A DNA stretch of 5,961 nt from Acidobacteriota bacterium (GTDB lineage: Bacteria; Acidobacteriota; Terriglobia; Terriglobales; Acidobacteriaceae), in the NCBI GenBank assembly GCA_021778315.1, contig JAJYCQ010000049.1, positions 1-5,961 on the forward strand. The letters run 5' to 3'. Below are positions 5,220 through 5,961 of this stretch, piece by piece. The notes beneath the pieces are model-generated. The model had not been told where the DNA came from and ran no database searches. It was given only the letters and a program-made list of their open reading frames with translations. The position numbers and the translations under genes are program-made. Positions within the stretch are counted from its first letter, which is position 1. Each line of letters begins with the position of its first letter.

Positions 5220-5961
5220 ATGCCACGTAGAAATGACATTGCGAAGATTTTGGTGATCGGCTCGGGGCCGATTGTGATTGGGCAGTCGGCGGAGTTCGAT
5301 TACTCGGGGACGCAGGCTTGCAAGGCGCTCAAGGCTGAGGGCTATGAGGTCGTGCTGGTGAACTCGAATCCGGCGTCGATTATGACCGATCCGGAGGTGG
5401 CGGACCGGACGTATGTGGAGCCGTTGACGCTGGCTTATCTGGAAGAGATTTTGCGGGTGGAGACGGAGATGATGGGGGATGGTTTCGTCGCCGGTACAAC
5501 AGCAGATTCCTCCGCTGCGCTGCGGAAGGAAAGCCAGAAAAGCAAGGGCAACGACAACGGCCAAGGCGGCGGCAAGGGGCGGGGTATCTTTGCGGTGCTG
5601 CCTACGGTGGGGGGACAGACGGCGCTGAATTTGGCGGTGGATCTGGCCGATGCGGGGGTGCTGGAGAAGTATGGCGTCGAGCTGATTGGAGCCAAGCTGG
5701 AGGCGATTAAGAAGGCTGAGGACCGGCTGCTGTTCAAGGACGCGATGACGAAGATCGGGCTCGACATGCCGAAGTCGATGCTGGTGAATAACACGAGCAG
5801 CGGGTTGGAGTTTGCGGCGAAGCTGGGGTTTCCGGTGGTGATTCGGCCGAGCTTTACGCTGGGTGGATCGGGCGGCGGGATTGCGTATAACCGCGAAGAG
5901 TTGATGGAGATTCTCGCGCGCGGGCTTGATCTTTCTCCGGTGCACGAGTGCCTGATTGAAG
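5220..5961 (+). CDS. carB: Carbamoyl-phosphate synthase, large subunit, N-terminal part, with a 40-residue insertion
   Basis: CarB makes carbamoyl phosphate from bicarbonate, ammonia delivered by CarA, and two ATP. Only 247 of about 1,070-1,110 residues are in the window; the gene runs off the right edge. The start [20 protein letters not shown] aligns closely with E. coli [35 protein letters not shown] (45-59), [12 protein letters not shown] (126-137), AEDR (166-169) and [17 protein letters not shown] (208-224) mark the carboxyphosphate half; Arg169 and Arg209 correspond to E. coli Arg129 and Arg169. The offset changes from 0 at Pro68 to exactly +40 at these arginines, placing an extra segment at about residues 82-124. 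It is rich in Ser, Gly, Lys and Asn and would sit between a helix and a strand of the first pre-ATP-grasp domain. No frameshift is seen. The ribosome site is weak (AGAAG next to ATG), so translation is probably coupled to the upstream gene. Confidence 0.97.
   Translation, partial: MPRRNDIAKILVIGSGPIVIGQSAEFDYSGTQACKALKAEGYEVVLVNSNPASIMTDPEVADRTYVEPLTLAYLEEILRVETEMMGDGFVAGTTADSSAALRKESQKSKGNDNGQGGGKGRGIFAVLPTVGGQTALNLAVDLADAGVLEKYGVELIGAKLEAIKKAEDRLLFKDAMTKIGLDMPKSMLVNNTSSGLEFAAKLGFPVVIRPSFTLGGSGGGIAYNREELMEILARGLDLSPVHECLIE
5490..5585 (+). repeat. Candidate dispersed repeat inserted in frame within carB
   Basis: This DNA encodes most of the 40 residues that CarB has beyond E. coli CarB. It contains an imperfect palindrome, TTCC-t-CCGC (5507-5515) against GCGG-aa-GGAA (5522-5531) around TGCGCT, followed by repeating AGCAAGGGCAACGACAACGG-type words that encode Ser-Lys-Gly-Asn-Asp-Asn-Gly. 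The composition is unlike the flanking carB sequence. I recall similar 'tccgctgcgctgcgg' strings followed by AAC/GGC/AAG-rich tails from intergenic DNA of Granulicella and Edaphobacter relatives, but cannot confirm this here. The boundaries are approximate. The insertion is 120 bases and keeps the frame. Confidence 0.5.

Noticed and set aside
5130..5945. Long minus-strand frames opposite the nuclease-like gene and carB
   Set aside because: They are antisense to clearly coding sequence. Their Arg/His/Leu-rich composition is typical of shadows of GC-rich genes.

Overview
The window (about 6 kb, GC-rich, plus-strand genes notably G-rich) looks like the chromosome of an Acidobacteriota species, most likely of the Granulicella/Edaphobacter/Terriglobus group. 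This rests on the presence of DUF1800 and Tat-exported DUF1501 proteins, on a membrane-anchored alpha/beta-hydrolase-like protein of a kind I associate with this group, and on the style of the intergenic repeats. The assignment is inference, because no rRNA or other strict marker is present.

Layout. Bases 2-253 (+) are the 3' end of a DUF1800 gene. Bases 346-1188 (+) encode a membrane-anchored alpha/beta-hydrolase-fold protein that has lost its nucleophile serine and apparently the rest of its triad. Bases 1189-1484 are a convergent, repeat-rich spacer without a gene. Bases 1485-2804 (-) encode a Tat-exported DUF1501 protein. A 238-base divergent spacer follows. Bases 3043-3354 (+) encode a small Rieske [2Fe-2S] ferredoxin from a GTG start. 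Bases 3481-4638 (+) encode CarA, the glutaminase subunit of carbamoyl-phosphate synthase. Bases 4635-5216 (+) encode a GIY-YIG nuclease-like protein with a C-terminal winged-helix-like region. From 5220 to the window end (+) is the N-terminal third of CarB, the synthetase subunit.

How the genes work together. CarA hydrolyses glutamine and passes ammonia to CarB, which makes carbamoyl phosphate for pyrimidines and arginine. carA and carB would be expected to be neighbours. Here they are separated by a compact, lower-GC nuclease gene that overlaps the carA stop (GTGA) and ends 3 bases before carB, so all three probably share one transcript. CarB also carries an extra 40-residue in-frame segment near residues 82-124, absent from E. 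coli CarB. Its DNA contains an imperfect palindrome and low-complexity Gly/Asn/Lys codons, which suggests a dispersed repeat that has become coding sequence. DUF1800 and DUF1501 proteins are commonly encoded side by side; here they flank the hydrolase-like gene on opposite strands.

The points most worth a second look are the nuclease gene wedged between carA and carB, the in-frame insertion in CarB, and the catalytically dead-looking hydrolase.
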